Positions 45,384-54,652 of a stretch of 64,000 nucleotides of DNA are shown here, in pieces. This stretch comes from Clostridium neonatale. Its GTDB lineage: Bacteria > Bacillota > Clostridia > Clostridiales > Clostridiaceae. Below the pieces are notes generated by a model. That model was not told where the DNA came from. It saw only the letters and a list, made by a program, of their open reading frames with translations, and made no database searches. Positions within the stretch are counted from its first letter, which is position 1. Each line of letters starts with the position of its first letter. The position numbers were made by a program, and so were the translations under genes. The stretch is from the NCBI RefSeq assembly GCF_001458595.1, contig NZ_LN890328.1, positions 1,332,926-1,396,925 of the forward strand, given 5' to 3'.

Positions 45384-45804
45384 ATACAGTCCCGCTTTCC
45401 CTAATATTATCAACAATTTCTTTTCGCTCTTCATTAAGTATTGCATATTCCTTTAAAGTCCGCATTTCAAAAGCCATACGCTTGTTATTATTGCTACAAT
45501 AAATTAATTTTCCATTATAAGTTATCTGTACTTTAAATACTGAAGATGCTGAATTTACATGAACTAAATCAACATCTCTTTTAAATATATCAGCCAGCTC
45601 TTGAGCTTTAATAAATTTATCATATTCATCTATTTGAGCATTATAGTCAGTTAAAAAACCTAAGTCTATATCACTATCTTTCCTAAGTTCGTTTCTTGAT
45701 GCTGAACCAAATAAATATATTGCAATAGGATCAAAATATTTAACAATAATATCAACTGCTTCTTTTAACTGGAGTTCAAAATCCACCTTATTCACCACTT
45801 CCAT
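45370..45804 (-). CDS. mntA: MNT-type nucleotidyltransferase antitoxin (MntA-like)
   Basis: A 144-residue minimal nucleotidyltransferase with GSx10DxD: G33-S34...D45-I-D47 in LFGSASRNELRKDSDID. It precedes and overlaps the HEPN toxin gene. In characterised systems it transfers AMP to the HepT tyrosine, blocking toxicity. The C-terminal 40 residues (RTLKEYAILNEERKEIVDNI) look like an added helix. The ATG at 45804 lies after a short AG-rich sequence (GGAGGAGA-like, from the upstream CTCCTC on the plus strand). Confidence 0.85.
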   Translation of the reverse strand: MEVVNKVDFELQLKEAVDIIVKYFDPIAIYLFGSASRNELRKDSDIDLGFLTDYNAQIDEYDKFIKAQELADIFKRDVDLVHVNSASSVFKVQITYNGKLIYCSNNNKRMAFEMRTLKEYAILNEERKEIVDNIRESGTVYGRK

Positions 45805-46132
45805 TAAATCTGTATTTTGGTCTGTCTCCTCTAAAAATCATTCTGATTATACTCTATAATAAATATTCTTAAAAAGAATATGAAAAAGGCCTGCATAAGT
45901 TACTTATATCAAATGTAAGTTTCTATAAACTCTTTTCTTACCTCTTTGTATTCATTAAGAATATAATTGTGCTTCTATATTAAAATTATATCCTATATTA
46001 TTTATCTTTAAAACTTATTTTACAACTTGTTATAAAAAAGAACCTGCTGTTACGCAAGTTCTAATTTACAAATTTTTTATACCAACTTTATTATATTGTT
46101 TCTCCAAACTTTTCATAATATCACATCAAGTT
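45805..46132. other. Gap with a short gene-end remnant
   Basis: Contains on the minus strand HNYILNEYKEVRKEFIETYI then stop (about 45909-45974), probably the tail of a lost gene, and the terminator of tRNA-Gly. The promoter of the mntA-hepT pair should lie near 45810-45870. Confidence 0.4.
46040..46061 (-). terminator. Terminator of the tRNA-Gly transcript
   Basis: GAACTTGC-GTAACA-GCAGGTTC on the minus strand followed by TTTTTT, 70 bases past the tRNA. A nearly identical hairpin ends the trp genes at 54553-54576. Confidence 0.8.
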
Positions 46133-46207
46133 TGGAGCGGCAGACGGGACTCGAACCCGCAACGTTCACCTTGGGAAGGTGACACTCTACCATTGAGTCA
46201 CTGCCGC
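46133..46207 (-). tRNA. tRNA-Gly (anticodon CCC)
   Basis: A complete cloverleaf read on the minus strand: acceptor GCGGCAG/CTGCCGC perfectly paired, D arm ACTC/GAGT with AATGGTA loop, anticodon stem TCACC/GGTGA with loop TTCCCAA (anticodon CCC), T arm GCGGG/CCCGT with TTCGAGT loop, discriminator T and encoded CCA. Length is 75 nt. It reads GGG codons, rare in AT-rich genomes. Confidence 0.95.
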
Positions 46208-46253
46208 ATAATACTAAACTACACTTCTATATTACTCTTGTCCATTTTCAAAA

Positions 46254-46934
46254 TCAATCCTTTTCACCAAAATATAAGTTTTCATCATTTTTAATTTTTT
46301 CTGAAGCATTAGTATATTTCTTAAGTTTAGAATAAATCTCCTGGATCTCGTCCTTAGATAAAATCTCAGGAGAATTTTTTATGACTGTTTTTAATATTTT
46401 TGCAAGATCTTTTCTATTAAATACATAAACATCATTGCTTTTAATTGTTCCAATCTTAAGCGTACATTTCTCACTAAAAACTATAAGTGATTTCATTTTA
46501 TTTTCATGAATATTTAAAACTTTAGCCAAAGATTTTATATGAGTCTTATTTTGAAATACAGGATTATAAAATTTTTCTTTCTTATTTCCACTATAAACCT
46601 GCGTCCAGTATCTATGATTTTCATCTCCATATATCAATCCATTATAATTTTTAGATTCAATAACAAAGATTCCATAATGACATATATATATTACATTAAT
46701 TTCAGTTGTTTCACGATCATTTTGGGAAATATATACATTAACAGCTATTCTATGTTCAACATCTAATCTTTCAAGTTCTTCAACTGTTAAAAATTCACTA
46801 TATTTACTTTTGTCATTCATTACTTCGTTATATGTGTTACCAGTCAAATCTTTATAATTACTATTATGATATTCATATCTGTTTACCAAATATACAAATA
46901 TCATAACTACTGCTAAAAAAATTAATAAATACAT
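46254..46934 (-). CDS. NERD-domain membrane-anchored protein
   Basis: A 226-residue protein with an N-terminal transmembrane helix (MYLLIFLAVVMIFVYLV) and a NERD domain (residues about 60-165): GIFVIESKNY is the conserved E-x-K block of this nuclease-related fold, followed by W and the AxxLN region. NERD domains resemble PD-(D/E)XK nucleases; most single-domain examples have no proven function. It is a single gene, downstream of the tRNA on neither strand's operon. The tail is lysine/glutamate-rich. Confidence 0.85.
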   Translation of the reverse strand: MYLLIFLAVVMIFVYLVNRYEYHNSNYKDLTGNTYNEVMNDKSKYSEFLTVEELERLDVEHRIAVNVYISQNDRETTEINVIYICHYGIFVIESKNYNGLIYGDENHRYWTQVYSGNKKEKFYNPVFQNKTHIKSLAKVLNIHENKMKSLIVFSEKCTLKIGTIKSNDVYVFNRKDLAKILKTVIKNSPEILSKDEIQEIYSKLKKYTNASEKIKNDENLYFGEKD

Positions 46935-47097
46935 CCCACACCCCTATCTAAAATTTCTATTATACCATAGCAATATTATACCATAATTTTACATTAAAAT
47001 AAAAAAGTCTTTGGGATGCTTTTCTTTATTAATTTATAAAAATCATAAAAATAAAAAATATTTAATATGTACACTTCATTAAAAGTAGTACAATATC

Positions 47098-48534
47098 TTA
47101 TTCAAAAATTGTTTTTTCAGTATTCTGAGTCTCACTCTTTCCACTACCAAATGCAAAAGATAAGATAAAACCAACTACGGTAATCACTACTGCTACCATA
47201 GCTGCCCATGAAAATCCTGTAGCCACTGCTACTTGATTAGTTACATTTCCAGATGCTAAAGTTTTAAGTTGAACTGCTGACATTATTCCCATAAATAATG
47301 ATGAACCTATTGCAGCAGAAACTTGTTGAAGTGTATTTACTATAGCTACTCCATGAGGATAGTATTCCTTTGGTAATTGGTTTAATGAATGCGTTTGAGA
47401 TGGTGACATTGTAAATCCAACTCCAATACACACACATATATAAGTTATAATTACTTTTATTAATGCTGTTTCACTATTAGATTGAGATAAAATAAATACA
47501 AATATAGCCATTATACCTACACCAACTGGCACTAACCACTTCACACCAAATTTATCATATATTTTTCCACCTATAGATGTAGCTACTCCATTGCAAAGTA
47601 CCGCTGGTAATAATGCAAGAGCCGCTATGAAACTTGTTGTTCCTAGTGATCCTTCCAAATACATTGGTAACATTACATTCATAGTAAACATAATCATCAT
47701 TGATACCATTACTAATAATACCCCTATTACAAACTTTGGATATTTAAATGGAGATAAATTTAACATTGGCTCTTTTAAATTAACTTGACGCTTTACAAAT
47801 AGTGTCATGCAAATTATTCCTATAATAAAGCTTAATAATGTAACTTTAATATTGCCTTCAGTAACACTACTTATTCCATATATAACAGATCCAAGTCCTA
47901 TAGTAGAAAGAATAATTGATAAATAATCTATTTTGGGCTTTGTAACTTCTACTACATTAACTAATACTAAATTTCCTACAATCATAGCTAGTGCTATAAC
48001 TGGAATTAAAACTATAAATAATACATGCCAGCTAAAGTATTGTAGCATAATCCCTGAAAATGTTGGTCCAAAGGCAGGTCCAAGTGAAATTGCACATACA
48101 CATATCGCCATAGATGAACCTATTTTTTCTTTTGGTGCTACTAATAGTACTGTGTTCATCATAATCGGTATCATCATACCTGTTCCAGAAGCTTGTATCA
48201 TCCTAGAAATCATTAGCATTAAAAATGATCCTGAACATGCAGCAGACACTGTTCCTAGTAATAATAATCCTAATGCACTTAAAAATAAGTTCTTAGTTCT
48301 AAAGGTTTGAATTAAAAATGCTGTAACTGGTACCATCACTGATGTTACTATCATATAAGCTGTGACTAACCATTGGACAGTGCCAGCTGTTACATTCATT
48401 TCTTTCATAATACTTGACAATGCTACATTTAATACAGTCTCATTGAATGTAGCTATAAATGCGCTAAATACTAATACTGCTATAATTGCTGTTGAGTTTA
48501 TTTTCTTTGTATTTTTCAATTTATTTTCCTCCAT
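47098..48534 (-). CDS. MFS drug exporter, DHA2 (EmrB/QacA) type
   Basis: A 478-residue membrane protein with about 14 hydrophobic segments. Motif-bearing parts include TFNETVLNVALSSI in helix 1 (the LD/ETVVNVALP-type signature of DHA2), QWLVTAYMI in helix 2 and GPAFGPTFSG after helix 5 (motif C). It exports hydrophobic drugs or metabolites with protons. GGAGGAAA lies before the ATG. It is monocistronic, with no regulator beside it except the broken small gene upstream at 48.6-48.8 kb and the divergent AraC-GH39 gene. Confidence 0.9.
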   Translation of the reverse strand: MEENKLKNTKKINSTAIIAVLVFSAFIATFNETVLNVALSSIMKEMNVTAGTVQWLVTAYMIVTSVMVPVTAFLIQTFRTKNLFLSALGLLLLGTVSAACSGSFLMLMISRMIQASGTGMMIPIMMNTVLLVAPKEKIGSSMAICVCAISLGPAFGPTFSGIMLQYFSWHVLFIVLIPVIALAMIVGNLVLVNVVEVTKPKIDYLSIILSTIGLGSVIYGISSVTEGNIKVTLLSFIIGIICMTLFVKRQVNLKEPMLNLSPFKYPKFVIGVLLVMVSMMIMFTMNVMLPMYLEGSLGTTSFIAALALLPAVLCNGVATSIGGKIYDKFGVKWLVPVGVGIMAIFVFILSQSNSETALIKVIITYICVCIGVGFTMSPSQTHSLNQLPKEYYPHGVAIVNTLQQVSAAIGSSLFMGIMSAVQLKTLASGNVTNQVAVATGFSWAAMVAVVITVVGFILSFAFGSGKSETQNTEKTIFE

Positions 48535-48633
48535 TTAGGAAATAATAATATAATGAATCTTTATCAGATCCACTTTTCTAAAAATTTAATTTAATCCAGT
48601 AGATTTATATCTTTTAACTTCAAAAAGATTAGA

Positions 48634-48799
48634 TTAAATTTTGATGCTCTTTTCTTTTGCATTTATATTATTTCCTATAACTTTATACATTCTTACTTTT
48701 ACAGTAATTTTCTTTACTGCTATTAAAGCTTCTTCATACACAGAATCGTTATTAATATTTTTTTCTTCTACCTTAAATGCCTAAAATTTTCATATTCAT
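48634..48799 (-). pseudogene. Small frameshifted gene
   Basis: A GGGAGGA site leads to ATG-AAT-ATG-AAA-ATT-TTA, which stops at once; one base out of phase a coding-like frame continues with AFKVEEKNINNDSVYEEALI and KITVKVRMYKVIGNN to a stop at 48634. A single-base correction near 48780 gives a protein of about 50 residues. I do not recognise it. It is the only content I find in the 560-base gap between the MFS and AraC-GH39 genes besides promoters. Confidence 0.35.
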
Positions 48800-49093
48800 A
48801 TCCTCCCTATTAAGTTCAACTTTTATAATTTTTTCATTCATCATTATTCTAACAGTTAACAGTTCCATAAAAAATCTATTCTCATACGCTATTAACTGTA
48901 AATTTCTATTCACTTTAATCTGCAAAATATATTTTTTATTATTTTTGTATAAATTTTTACATTTAAAATATTAAAATTTTACAGTTTATATTTTAATTTC
49001 TTATAGTACATGCTATAATTTTTTATTGATAATGTCATAAATATATCAAAATGTTATACTTTGACATTTTCTTTTTTATTATGGAGGTATCTT

Positions 49094-51619
49094 ATGAATA
49101 CAAATTATGAACTTATAAATTTTAAAACTTCTTCTTCTATTGATTTTTCTGTACTTGCCATCGAAAATTTAGAAAGATATTGGCATCAAAGTATAGAATT
49201 AATATATGTATTATCTGGTAGTGTTCAAATTCAATGTGGCAATATACAGTATAATTTGCATGAAGATGACATTATTCTTATAAATATGTTTGATATACAC
49301 TCTTTATATGGAAACAAATGTGAAATATTATCGTTAAAAATTAATATTTCTGCATTAGACCCTGAACTTTCTCGCTTTTCTCAAAATCGATTTGATTGTA
49401 ATTCATCCATAGAATTAGATAAGCAAAAATTTATACCGCTAAAACGACTCCTTGCTTTAATTGTAAAATCCAATATTAATATAGATGATGATATTGAACT
49501 TTTAAATAAATCATATATTTATGAGTTATTATACATATTAGCTACTAGTTTTAAGGTTGAAAATACAAATAATTCTAATGATACAAACAGAAATTCTGAG
49601 AGAATAAAGAATATATTAAATTATATAAGTAAAAATTATAAAGAAAAAATATCATTAAATAATTTATCAGATACATTTTATCTATCTATCCCATACATAT
49701 CAAAAATTTTCAAAGAATTTACCGGACTTAGTTTTAGCGAATATTTAATGGAGATTAGGCTTTCTCATGCAGTAAAAGATTTAACAAATCCTAATTTAAA
49801 AATTGAATATATTGCTGAAAAAAATGGATTTTCAAATACTCGTTCATTTGTTTCTGCATTTAAAAATAAATATGACTGCCTGCCAAGCAAATATCGTAAA
49901 AGCATAGAGACATATGATTCTAATAATCAAAATAGTATTGCAGAAAGCATAAATTATTTTGCTTTACGCCATAATACCTCATTTAACCGGTTAGTTGATT
50001 ATCTTAAATATGATATTACCTCTACAGATGATAATAAGCCTCATACTACAATTTATGAAATAAACCCAATTGATACTTCGATAAAAGGTATACAGCTAAG
50101 ACATACTTTCAAAACCCTTATTTGTATTGGAAAAGCAAAGCATATACTAATTTCTGAAAATCAATATATGCTTCGTGAGTTGCAACAAGATATTAAGTTT
50201 AAGTATATTCGTTTCCATGGAATACTTGATGATGAAATGATTGTTTATTCTGAAAATGAAAATGGTGAACCTGAACTATGCTTTACTTACATTGATTTAG
50301 CAATAGATTTTCTTCTTTCAATTAATTTAAAGCCTTTTCTGGAACTTTCTTTTATGCCTAAAGAGCTTGCAATTAATCCTACGCGTACAATGTTTTTCAT
50401 TAATTCAGTTATTAGTCTACCTAAAAACATGGAAAAATGGACTTATACTATTCAACAGCTAATTAAACATTTTATTTCACGCTATGGTAAAAAAGAAGTA
50501 GAATCTTGGCCATTTTTTCTTTGGAATGAACCCGATCTTACAAAAATGTTTGGATTTGAAAATAGAACTGACTTTTTTAAATTTTATAAGGAAACATATA
50601 AAACTATAAAAAGAATTAGTTCTAATATTTCTTTTGGAAGCTCCCCAGTTTTTGCTGATACACTTGAAGGTTCAAATGATTGGATGGATACATTTATAGA
50701 TTTTTGTAAGATTAATAATTGTTTACCTGATTTTATAAATGCTCATTTTTATCCAATGAATCTATCTGGACGAGATGCGACTACAATTTCAAGAAAAGAC
50801 CACACTGAAATGCGAAAATATCTTGTGTATATGAAATCTGAAAATGCTCTAAAAGAACATATACAATACATAAAGAAAAGAATGAATGGAAATGATTGGG
50901 GAACTGACAAACTCTACTTAATCGCTTGGAATTCTTCAATATCTCATAATGAACTGCTAAATGATACTGTATATAAGGCTGCTTATGTTGCCAAAAACAT
51001 ATTAGAAAATTATGATGATATTGAAAGTTTTGGTTATTGGCAAATATCAGATTTTAACGAAGAAGTAAAGATAAGAAACCGATTATACCATGGTGGACAA
51101 GGCTTTTTCACATATAATCGAATAAAAAAATCTCACTATTACGTTTTTGAAATGCTTAATAAACTTGGTGATAGATTACTTGGAAAAGGAAATGGCTTCT
51201 TTATAACTGCAGATGGAGAGTCGATTCAAATAATTCTATATAATTATCAACATTATTCAAAATTATATGCATCTGGTGAAGTATTCGATATGACTTTTAA
51301 GGATAGATATACACCATTTCCAAAAGCGAATACATTAAAAGTAGTTCTTCCACTTACAAATCTTTCGGAAGCTAGCTATCAATTAACAGAAACTGTTGTA
51401 AATAAGAACCATGGAAGTTCTTTTGATAAATGGCTTGAATTAGGAGCTCTGCCCTTAGAAAGTAAAACTGATATTGAATATTTAAAATCTGTATCACTTC
51501 CAAAAATTCAGAAAAAAATATTACATTCAGAAAATAACTCCTTAACAATAACTGCCGAATTGGAGCCTCATGAAGTACGTTTAATTGAAATTAAACCTCT
51601 TTATGAAGATTTAGCATAA
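49094..51619 (+). CDS. AraC-type regulator fused to a GH39-like domain (nucleophile missing)
   Basis: About 841 residues: an N-terminal cupin sensor (about 1-130), AraC double HTH (about 175-275: ISLNNLSDTFYLSIPYISKI, IAEKNGFSNTRSFVSAFKNK) and a GH39-like beta-xylosidase domain (about 330-750). The GH39 acid/base is present as E479 in LWNEPDL. The nucleophile block, normally T-E-W/Y-N-(S/T)-S, reads IAWNSSISH with Ala at residue 611 instead of Glu, so hydrolysis is unlikely and the domain may be a sugar sensor. GGAGG lies before the ATG at 49094. The next gene is an aldehyde dehydrogenase, a possible target. Confidence 0.87.
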   Translation: MNTNYELINFKTSSSIDFSVLAIENLERYWHQSIELIYVLSGSVQIQCGNIQYNLHEDDIILINMFDIHSLYGNKCEILSLKINISALDPELSRFSQNRFDCNSSIELDKQKFIPLKRLLALIVKSNINIDDDIELLNKSYIYELLYILATSFKVENTNNSNDTNRNSERIKNILNYISKNYKEKISLNNLSDTFYLSIPYISKIFKEFTGLSFSEYLMEIRLSHAVKDLTNPNLKIEYIAEKNGFSNTRSFVSAFKNKYDCLPSKYRKSIETYDSNNQNSIAESINYFALRHNTSFNRLVDYLKYDITSTDDNKPHTTIYEINPIDTSIKGIQLRHTFKTLICIGKAKHILISENQYMLRELQQDIKFKYIRFHGILDDEMIVYSENENGEPELCFTYIDLAIDFLLSINLKPFLELSFMPKELAINPTRTMFFINSVISLPKNMEKWTYTIQQLIKHFISRYGKKEVESWPFFLWNEPDLTKMFGFENRTDFFKFYKETYKTIKRISSNISFGSSPVFADTLEGSNDWMDTFIDFCKINNCLPDFINAHFYPMNLSGRDATTISRKDHTEMRKYLVYMKSENALKEHIQYIKKRMNGNDWGTDKLYLIAWNSSISHNELLNDTVYKAAYVAKNILENYDDIESFGYWQISDFNEEVKIRNRLYHGGQGFFTYNRIKKSHYYVFEMLNKLGDRLLGKGNGFFITADGESIQIILYNYQHYSKLYASGEVFDMTFKDRYTPFPKANTLKVVLPLTNLSEASYQLTETVVNKNHGSSFDKWLELGALPLESKTDIEYLKSVSLPKIQKKILHSENNSLTITAELEPHEVRLIEIKPLYEDLA

Positions 51620-51734
51620 TCATTCATAAAATAATTTATATTATTAATTGCAAAATTAAATTGTATTAAATTTAATTTAGTGCTATACTTAATTCATGAA
51701 GAAAATAAAAATTTTAGAAAAAAAGGTGATTATT

Positions 51735-53216
51735 ATGAAAGTTAAATTTCAAGAAAAATATAAATTATTTATTAATGGAGAATGGAGAGATGCTTCAGAT
51801 AAAGCTACAATAAAAACTTACAATCCAGCTACTGGCGAATTTTTAGCTGAAATCGCAGATGCTTCAGAAAAAGATGTAGATGATGCAGTAAAATCTGCAA
51901 GAAAAGCTTTTGCTACATGGAGTAAAACTACCCCAGTTGAAAGAGCCGCTGTATTAAATAAAATTGCTGATATTATCGATGAAAATGCAGAATATCTAGC
52001 TACAATAGAAACTATGGATAATGGAAAACCAATTAGAGAAACATCAGGTGCTGATATTCCATTAGCTTCAGATCATTTTAGATACTTTGCAGGAGTTATT
52101 CGTGCAGATGAAGGCTCATCATCAATGATAGACGAAAATACTTTAAATTTAATATTAAGAGAACCACTTGGTGTTGTAGGACAAATAGTTCCTTGGAATT
52201 TTCCATTTTTAATGGCAGCTTGGAAACTAGCTCCAGTATTAGCTGCAGGAGACGTTTCAGTTTTTAAGCCATCAAGTAGTACTTCACTAAGCGTATTAGA
52301 GCTTATGAGATTAATACAAGATATTATTCCAAGTGGTGTAATCAATGTAATTACAGGTAAGGGTTCAAAGAGCGGTGAATACTTACAACATAATAAAGGA
52401 ATTGATAAATTAGCATTCACAGGATCTACAGAAGTTGGTAGACAAATTGGACTTGCTGCTGCAGAGCGTATCATCCCTGCTACTTTAGAGCTTGGCGGAA
52501 AATCTGCTAATATCTTCTTTAGTGATGCAAATATGGACCTTGCACTAGAAGGAATTCAATTAGGTATTTTATTTAATCAAGGACAAGTTTGTTCAGCTGG
52601 CTCTAGAATCTTTGTACAAGAAGATTTCTATGATGAATTCATGGAAAAAGCAATTAGTGCTTTTGAAAAAGTTAAAGTTGGAAATCCATTAGATCCTAAC
52701 ACTCAAATGGGTGCTCAAGTTAGTGAAGCTCAACTTAAGAAAATTCTTAAGTATATAGAAATAGGTAAACAAGAAGGTGCTAAGGTAGCCACTGGTGGTG
52801 AAAGATTCATTGAAGGTGATGCTAAGAATGGATACTTTATGAAACCTACACTTCTTACAGATGTAACTAATGATATGAGAGTCGCTAGAGAAGAAATATT
52901 TGGGCCTGTTGGTGTTGTTATTAAATTTAAGACTGAGGAAGAAGTTATTGCCATGGCAAATGATAGTGACTACGGTCTAGGTGGTGGAGTATTTACTACA
53001 AACTTAAATCGTGCAATAAGAGTTGCTAGAGGTATAAGAACTGGCCGTGTATGGGTTAACACTTATAATACATTCCCTGCTGGAGCAACTTTTGGTGGAT
53101 ATAAAGAATCAGGAATCGGCAGAGAAACTCATAAAACTATATTAGAAGCTTATACTCAAAAGAAAAATATTATAGTTAATTTATCTGAAATCCCTGGTGG
53201 AATGTACGTAAAATAA
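51735..53216 (+). CDS. NAD(P)-dependent aldehyde dehydrogenase
   Basis: A 493-residue ALDH superfamily enzyme with all catalytic parts: N155 in VPWNFPF, E252 in LELGGKS and C286 in GQVCSAGS, plus the Rossmann loop FTGSTEVG. It oxidises aldehydes to acids; similarity in length and motifs is to acetaldehyde or betaine-aldehyde type enzymes, and the substrate is not fixed. The start at 51735 has AAGGTG 7 nt upstream; an ATG at 51696 lacks a site. It follows the AraC-GH39 gene by 115 bases and ends at a strong terminator. Confidence 0.92.
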   Translation: MKVKFQEKYKLFINGEWRDASDKATIKTYNPATGEFLAEIADASEKDVDDAVKSARKAFATWSKTTPVERAAVLNKIADIIDENAEYLATIETMDNGKPIRETSGADIPLASDHFRYFAGVIRADEGSSSMIDENTLNLILREPLGVVGQIVPWNFPFLMAAWKLAPVLAAGDVSVFKPSSSTSLSVLELMRLIQDIIPSGVINVITGKGSKSGEYLQHNKGIDKLAFTGSTEVGRQIGLAAAERIIPATLELGGKSANIFFSDANMDLALEGIQLGILFNQGQVCSAGSRIFVQEDFYDEFMEKAISAFEKVKVGNPLDPNTQMGAQVSEAQLKKILKYIEIGKQEGAKVATGGERFIEGDAKNGYFMKPTLLTDVTNDMRVAREEIFGPVGVVIKFKTEEEVIAMANDSDYGLGGGVFTTNLNRAIRVARGIRTGRVWVNTYNTFPAGATFGGYKESGIGRETHKTILEAYTQKKNIIVNLSEIPGGMYVK

Positions 53217-53304
53217 TATAAATTTTAAAAACTTACTTTTCACCAAATATATTCTTTATTATATTTATCATTTTGTGAATAATAATTTTATAAGTCTAAT
53301 AGAA

Positions 53305-53347
53305 ATGGCTGTTATTAACGGTTGATAAATCCGTTAATAACAGCCAT
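53305..53347 (+). terminator. Terminator of the aldehyde dehydrogenase gene
   Basis: A 17-bp stem ATGGCTGTTATTAACGG with its complement (53305-53321, 53331-53347) followed by CTTTT. A second AT-rich inverted repeat (AGCTGATTTTATA, about 53417-53461) lies further on. Confidence 0.8.
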
Positions 53348-53467
53348 CTTTTCATATTTTTTACGTTTTTAAACTTTTATAACTTTCTTGAAAATTTCAT
53401 CTATATTATAAAAAACAGCTGATTTTATATTTTTTCTATATTTTATAAAATCAGCTTTATAACTAAA

Positions 53468-53507
53468 AAAGCAAATAAGACTATTTTAATTTAATCTTAT
53501 CTGCTTT
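53468..53507 (-). terminator. Terminator of the Uma2 gene
   Basis: Arms AAAGCAAATAAGA and TCTTATCTGCTTT (53468-53480, 53495-53507). On the minus strand it follows the Uma2 stop codon and is followed by T-rich DNA. It resembles the hairpins of the 131-bp repeats at 21.7 and 23.4 kb. Confidence 0.7.
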
Positions 53508-53525
53508 TCCTGCTTATAAAAATAT

Positions 53526-54092
53526 TTAATTAAATAACTTTTCTATATCTACTTCAAACTCTTCTATAAGTTTAGATTTAACAACTCCAACTTCTGTTTT
53601 CACTATTGTTTGTTCATATACATTTTCTTTATTTAAAGAATATAGCATAACCGTGTTTAATATAGGATTAACTATCCAATATTCTTTTACTCCATATTTC
53701 ATATATAAATTTAACTTAGTTACTAAATCATGTGATTGATTTGATGGACTTAAAATTTCTATTATTAAACTAGGAACTCCTATATATTTATCTTCAGTAA
53801 AACCACTTTTGTCACATATTACACATAAATCTGGTATTACCAGCCTTTCACCTTCTATGTCATCCCTTTTTAATACTATATGAAATGGAGCATGAAAAAC
53901 TTCACAACTCTTTTCTTCTAAAATATTAAATAATTTTGCATGTAATTTACTAGAAATTCTCTGATGCTTTGTAGATGGAGATGGTGACATACATATTACA
54001 CCATCAATATATTCTAATATCTCTTTACTTTGTTCTTTTATTTTCAAAAATTCATCATAAGATACAACAAGATTTTTTGCTAATGGTGCCAT
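53526..54092 (-). CDS. Uma2-family (DUF820) PD-(D/E)XK endonuclease-like protein
   Basis: A 188-residue protein with the Uma2/DUF820 core: HQRISSKLHAKLF early, VIPDLCVICD as the metal-binding PD strand and PSLIIEILSPSNQSHD with the E-x-L-S-P-S signature, then KYGVKEYWIVNP. The fold is a restriction-endonuclease-like nuclease; the family is abundant in cyanobacteria and some Clostridia and has no firm cellular role. The start at 54092 has AAGGAG upstream. It is a single gene. Confidence 0.88.
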   Translation of the reverse strand: MAPLAKNLVVSYDEFLKIKEQSKEILEYIDGVICMSPSPSTKHQRISSKLHAKLFNILEEKSCEVFHAPFHIVLKRDDIEGERLVIPDLCVICDKSGFTEDKYIGVPSLIIEILSPSNQSHDLVTKLNLYMKYGVKEYWIVNPILNTVMLYSLNKENVYEQTIVKTEVGVVKSKLIEEFEVDIEKLFN

Positions 54093-54652
54093 AATTATCA
54101 CTCCTTTAAATAACCGCTCAAATATAATCTTTTCTATATTATATCCTATTTTTCATCTTTCTTAAAGTAAATAATCCACTGTAGCCATGACTATATCAAT
54201 TACCTAGTATACCTTAAACTTATTTCTTTAAGATTTCTTGTTTATGTTTGAAGTGCTTCATCTGAATAATCATATTCTTTCCATATTTAAACTATAAACA
54301 GAAAATTTTCTACTATTTCTTCATTTTCTAAATTTTTATTATTTTCTAAGTTTTATCATTTTTCTTTAAAATCTAAACTTTTTATAAACATACTGATTTT
54401 TATAAATATATTAATAAAAAAGATAAATATAAATTTTTTCATTATTATCATCTTTTCATTAAAATATTTAAAATTTGCTGCATTATTATTATATTGTATA
54501 TGATTCTTGAAAATTTCACGTTTCTTTATCATAATATATAAAATCAAAAAAAAGAACCTGCTTTTACACAAGTTCTTATTCATTAACTGCTTTTCATTGC
54601 TTAAAATATATCTAAGGCTAATCTCATTTAATATGCCAAAATATCATGAATA
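54093..54652. other. AT-rich gap with methyltransferase micro-remnant
   Basis: About 560 bases without a gene. Around 54246-54275 the minus strand reads EYDYSDEALQT, matching CDYSEEALK of the methyltransferase at 15.8-16.5 kb and the fragment at 44.05 kb, with nothing else of that gene preserved. The trp terminator (54553-54576) is also here. The rest is low-complexity A/T. Confidence 0.5.
54553..54576 (-). terminator. Terminator of trpBA
   Basis: AGAACTTG...CAGGTTCT hairpin on the minus strand followed by eight T, 75 bases after trpA. Confidence 0.8.

Noticed and set aside
46254..46934. NERD protein as part of a tRNA-linked mobile island
   Set aside because: tRNA genes are common integration sites, but no repeat of the tRNA 3' end or integrase is found nearby.
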